From Bacteroidota bacterium (GTDB lineage: Bacteria; Bacteroidota; Bacteroidia; Chitinophagales; Chitinophagaceae), in NCBI GenBank assembly GCA_005882315.1, contig VBAR01000006.1:124001-188000 (forward strand): DNA of 64,000 bases, read 5' to 3'. Below are positions 61,712 to 64,000 of this stretch, piece after piece. Every line of letters begins with the position of its first letter. The first letter of the stretch is position 1. Under the pieces are notes generated by a model, which saw only the letters and a list, made by a program, of their open reading frames with translations, made no database searches and had not been told where the DNA came from. The position numbers were made by a program, and so were the translations under genes.

Positions 61712-63190
61712 ATGGCAAAAGAGATTACTTCCCGGGCCCAGGATTATTCCCAATGGTATAATGACCTTGTTCTGAAAGGCGGACTCGCAGATTATTCAGC
61801 AGTTCGTGGTTGTATGGTAATAAAACCTTACGGCTATGCACTCTGGGAAAATATGAGAGATGTTTTGGATAAAATGTTCAAAGACACAGGACATGTAAAT
61901 GCGTATTTCCCACTGTTCGTGCCTAAAAGTTTTTTGGAAAAAGAAGAAGGCCATGCCGAAGGATTTGCAAAGGAATGTGCTATCGTTACACACTATCGTT
62001 TGAAGAGCGATCCAAATTCGAAAGGAAAACTTATGGTTGATCCTGATGCAAAGCTTGAGGAGGAATTAATCATTCGTCCAACGAGTGAAGCAATCATCTG
62101 GAATTCTTATAAAGATTGGATACAAAGCTATCGTGACCTCCCGTTACTGATAAACCAATGGGCCAATGTGGTGCGTTGGGAAATGCGTACCCGGTTATTC
62201 CTTCGTACAGCTGAGTTTTTATGGCAGGAGGGACATACAGCACATGCAACTGCAGAAGAAGCAATAGTTGAAGCAAAGAAAATGCTGGATGTCTATGCTA
62301 CGTTTGTTGAAGAATATATGGCTTTACCGGTTATCAAAGGTGTGAAAACGGCAAGTGAAAGATTTGCAGGAGCTATCGATACTTATTGTATCGAGGCATT
62401 GATGCAGGATGGAAAAGCCCTGCAAGCCGGCACATCACATTTTCTTGGACAAAACTTTGCAAAAGCATTTGATGTTAAGTTCTCCAATAAAGAGAACCAA
62501 CTTGAATATGTATGGGCTACAAGCTGGGGAGTAAGTACAAGGTTAGTCGGTGCTTTGGTAATGGCACATAGTGATGATGATGGGTTAATTCTTCCTCCGA
62601 AGATTGCTCCATGGCAGGTAGTGATTGTACCGATATACAAAGGCGAAGAACAAAAAGCATTGATTGATTCCAAAGTACTGCCATTGATTGACCAATTAAA
62701 ATCTTTAGGCATCCGGGTGAAGTATGATGATAATGATAATGCAAGACCGGGTTGGAAATTTGCTGAGTATGAAATGAAAGGAGTGCCAGTTCGTTTGGCA
62801 ATCGGTGCAAGGGATCTGGAGAATAATGTAGTGGAAGTAGCAAGACGTGATACGAAAGAAAAGAAATCTGTTTCATTAGATGGTATAGCTAATTCTGTAA
62901 AGAACCTGCTGGATGAAATACAACAGGCTATGTATAATAAAGCATTGGCACACCGTGCTGAACATATTACGAATGTTGACAGCTGGAGTGAGTTTGAAAA
63001 ACTGCTGGATGATAAAGGTGGTTTTCTTGCTGCACACTGGGACGGCACTGCTGAAACTGAAGCGGAGATAAAAGAAAAGACAAAGGCAACCATTCGCTGC
63101 ATTCCTTTGAACAACGCATCTGAAGAAGGCAAATGTATTCTGACAGGTAAACCTTCAACGCAAAGAGTGTTGTTTGCAAGAGCTTACTAA
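61712..63190 (+). CDS. proS: Prolyl-tRNA synthetase, archaeal/eukaryotic-type ProRS
   Basis: Charges tRNA-Pro. The 492-residue protein lacks the INS editing domain of the bacterial type and has the ProS type 3 layout. Class II motif 2 is around [19 protein letters not shown] and motif 3 around [19 protein letters not shown]. The C-terminal anticodon domain follows, and the end contains a [18 protein letters not shown] block. A Shine-Dalgarno-like AAGGAG lies about 14 bp before the ATG. Confidence 0.95.
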   Translation: MAKEITSRAQDYSQWYNDLVLKGGLADYSAVRGCMVIKPYGYALWENMRDVLDKMFKDTGHVNAYFPLFVPKSFLEKEEGHAEGFAKECAIVTHYRLKSDPNSKGKLMVDPDAKLEEELIIRPTSEAIIWNSYKDWIQSYRDLPLLINQWANVVRWEMRTRLFLRTAEFLWQEGHTAHATAEEAIVEAKKMLDVYATFVEEYMALPVIKGVKTASERFAGAIDTYCIEALMQDGKALQAGTSHFLGQNFAKAFDVKFSNKENQLEYVWATSWGVSTRLVGALVMAHSDDDGLILPPKIAPWQVVIVPIYKGEEQKALIDSKVLPLIDQLKSLGIRVKYDDNDNARPGWKFAEYEMKGVPVRLAIGARDLENNVVEVARRDTKEKKSVSLDGIANSVKNLLDEIQQAMYNKALAHRAEHITNVDSWSEFEKLLDDKGGFLAAHWDGTAETEAEIKEKTKATIRCIPLNNASEEGKCILTGKPSTQRVLFARAY

Positions 63191-63223
63191 ATCTTTTCAA
63201 TGGATAATGAAAGTAAAGATGAG

Positions 63224-63246
63224 TTGTTTAGTGTTAAACTAAACAA
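63224..63246. promoter_or_regulatory. Nine-base-arm palindrome beside a promoter: possible operator
   Basis: TTGTTTAGT (63224-63232) and ACTAAACAA (63238-63246) are perfect inverted repeats around GTTAA. The centre is about 30 bp upstream of the TAAATTTG -7 box at 63265, covering the -33 region. No T-run follows, so it is not a typical terminator for proS. Confidence 0.45.
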
Positions 63247-63264
63247 CGATGGTGGAGGACATAT

Positions 63265-63272
63265 TAAATTTG
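63265..63272 (+). promoter_or_regulatory. -7 box of the DUF5362 gene
   Basis: TAAATTTG matches TAnnTTTG, 49 bp before the ATG at 63322. No TTTG -33 element is present; the palindrome occupies that place. Confidence 0.5.
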
Positions 63273-63321
63273 CCCGTGTACTTCGCAACTATTATTTTTA
63301 TAGAAACCAAAACCGTTTATT

Positions 63322-63792
63322 ATGGAAGAAAATCAACAATCAATTTTCGGATTAAGTATTGACGATACTAACCGTGCTCATTTGTCTGAGGCTGCCAAAT
63401 GGGGCCGCTTTCTCGCTATTGTAGGATTTGTTGTTTGCGTATTAATTATTTTAGCAGGGCTTTACCTTGCTTTTTCTGTTAGCGCTATGCAAAGCCAGCT
63501 CTCTGATCTTCCCTCTCAATACCGCAGCAAGTCATTTACCTCTGGTCTTAGCACAGGAATGGCCATTCTTTATATGTTTATGGCAATTGTTTACTTTTTC
63601 CCTTGCTTGTTCTTATTCCGCTTTTCCAATGCTATGAAGCTTGCATTAGCAGGAAATGACTCGGGACAACTGACGGAGAGTTTCAAAAATCTGAAGGTAA
63701 TGTTCCGCTATGTGGGTATTATTACAATCATTCTACTCAGTATTTATCTTCTGGCATTTGTGCTAGGGGTATTAACAGCTTCGACCATGTGA
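63322..63792 (+). CDS. DUF5362-type small integral membrane protein
   Basis: A 156-residue inner-membrane protein with three or four transmembrane segments (about 30-52, 80-105, 130-152). The soluble stretch between the first two has SDLPSQYRSKSF. LFRFSNAMKLALAGNDSGQLTESFKNLK between the later helices resembles DUF5362. Function unknown. It has its own promoter with an adjacent palindrome, so it may be regulated separately from proS. Confidence 0.65.
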   Translation: MEENQQSIFGLSIDDTNRAHLSEAAKWGRFLAIVGFVVCVLIILAGLYLAFSVSAMQSQLSDLPSQYRSKSFTSGLSTGMAILYMFMAIVYFFPCLFLFRFSNAMKLALAGNDSGQLTESFKNLKVMFRYVGIITIILLSIYLLAFVLGVLTASTM

Positions 63793-63812
63793 TTATAAAT
63801 TTTCTAAAAGCT

Positions 63813-63844
63813 AAATGCTCCTTTAATTGGGGCATTTTTATTTT
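63813..63844. terminator. Shared terminator between the DUF5362 gene and the converging gene
   Basis: AAATGCTCC and GGGGCATTT (one T-G pair) form a stem around a seven-base loop, followed by TTATTTT on the plus strand. It overlaps the stop of the minus-strand gene. Confidence 0.7.
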
Positions 63845-64000
63845 GTGCTTAAATAATTGTAATCTTTCAATGCAGTTTCCAGGAAATCAAAAGGTGAAAG
63901 TGCCGTTTTGATATTGAGATGGTTCTTTATTTTATCGGCAGCATTAGCGGCCAAATTAAAATCGCCTTTCTTACGGGAAGTGTCCAGTATACTTTTAATA
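63838..64000 (-). CDS. Unrecognised gene, C-terminal part only
   Basis: An open frame on the minus strand runs from the window edge to a TAA at 63838-63840, giving the last 53 residues of a protein. The visible part is mostly helical and polar (KKGDFNLAANAADKIKN) and ends YNYLSTK. I cannot assign a family from so short a piece. Position and codon use are consistent with a real gene converging on the DUF5362 gene. Confidence 0.5.
   Translation of the reverse strand, partial: IKSILDTSRKKGDFNLAANAADKIKNHLNIKTALSPFDFLETALKDYNYLSTK

Noticed and set aside
62383-63132. A 249-codon minus-strand ORF
   Set aside because: It is the reverse of proS and shows Ser-rich, non-family sequence typical of an antisense frame.
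1-64000. Search by eye for CRISPR arrays, tRNA/rRNA genes, insertion sequences, toxin-antitoxin or defence clusters
   Set aside because: No regularly spaced repeats, no cloverleaf or rRNA sequence, and no transposase, Cas, restriction or toxin motifs were recognised on either strand.

Overview
The window looks like a chromosomal segment of a Bacteroidota bacterium, probably of the Chitinophagaceae or a close relative. The evidence is the AT-rich sequence, the -7 promoter box TAnnTTTG before many genes, a short primary sigma factor without region 1.1, a fused SecDF, DUF4249/DUF4258/DUF5362 proteins, Bacteroidota-type arginine decarboxylase and bacilliredoxin, and lipoproteins with SSC-type lipoboxes. 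No rRNA, tRNA, CRISPR array, phage or insertion sequence was seen; most of it is housekeeping chromosome.

Layout. 1-8.9 kb: mtaB (cut by the window edge) diverges from a DUF4258 gene coupled to plsC, then priA, a TMTC-like membrane/TPR protein, murB and an exported protein. 9.2-10.4 kb: an alanine/saccharopine dehydrogenase-family gene, convergent with no gap on the his operon. 10.4-17.8 kb (minus): hisG-D-C-B-H-A-F-(small membrane ORF)-hisIE, preceded by a his attenuator: a 19-residue leader peptide with five His codons, a strong terminator and a complementary antiterminator segment. 17.8-29.5 kb: a tiny lipoprotein, exonuclease, dolichol-phosphate-type glycosyltransferase, DMT transporter, methyltransferase, S9 peptidase, histidine phosphatase, Tat-exported oxidoreductase and a pair of tandem secreted paralogs. 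29.7-36.3 kb: thrS-infC and rpmI-rplT, split by a MmcQ/YjbR gene and a large zinc metalloprotease. 36.4-49.4 kb: arginine decarboxylase, small exported proteins, Hsp20, bacilliredoxin, lgt, rpoD, DUF4249, trxB-folB-TPR, MATE, an oxidoreductase and pcm. 49.4-58.9 kb: VWA-MoxR-hscB on the minus strand, secDF, aminotransferase, cyclase-family lipoprotein and coaE. 59-64 kb: FadL-like porin, Ser-rich lipoprotein, proS, DUF5362 and an unknown partial gene.

The most notable observations are regulatory or repeat-like rather than a new gene cluster: the his attenuator; a possible pseudoknot before infC and a structured rpmI leader; a 14-18 bp palindrome (CCGATAGCTATCGG type), three of whose four copies are in frame inside genes; a second palindrome that appears inserted at the start of the MoxR-like gene; two diverged copies of an intergenic element flanking the Ser-rich lipoprotein gene; and an inverted repeat beside the DUF5362 promoter. 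I found no convincing defence, mobile or toxin system.
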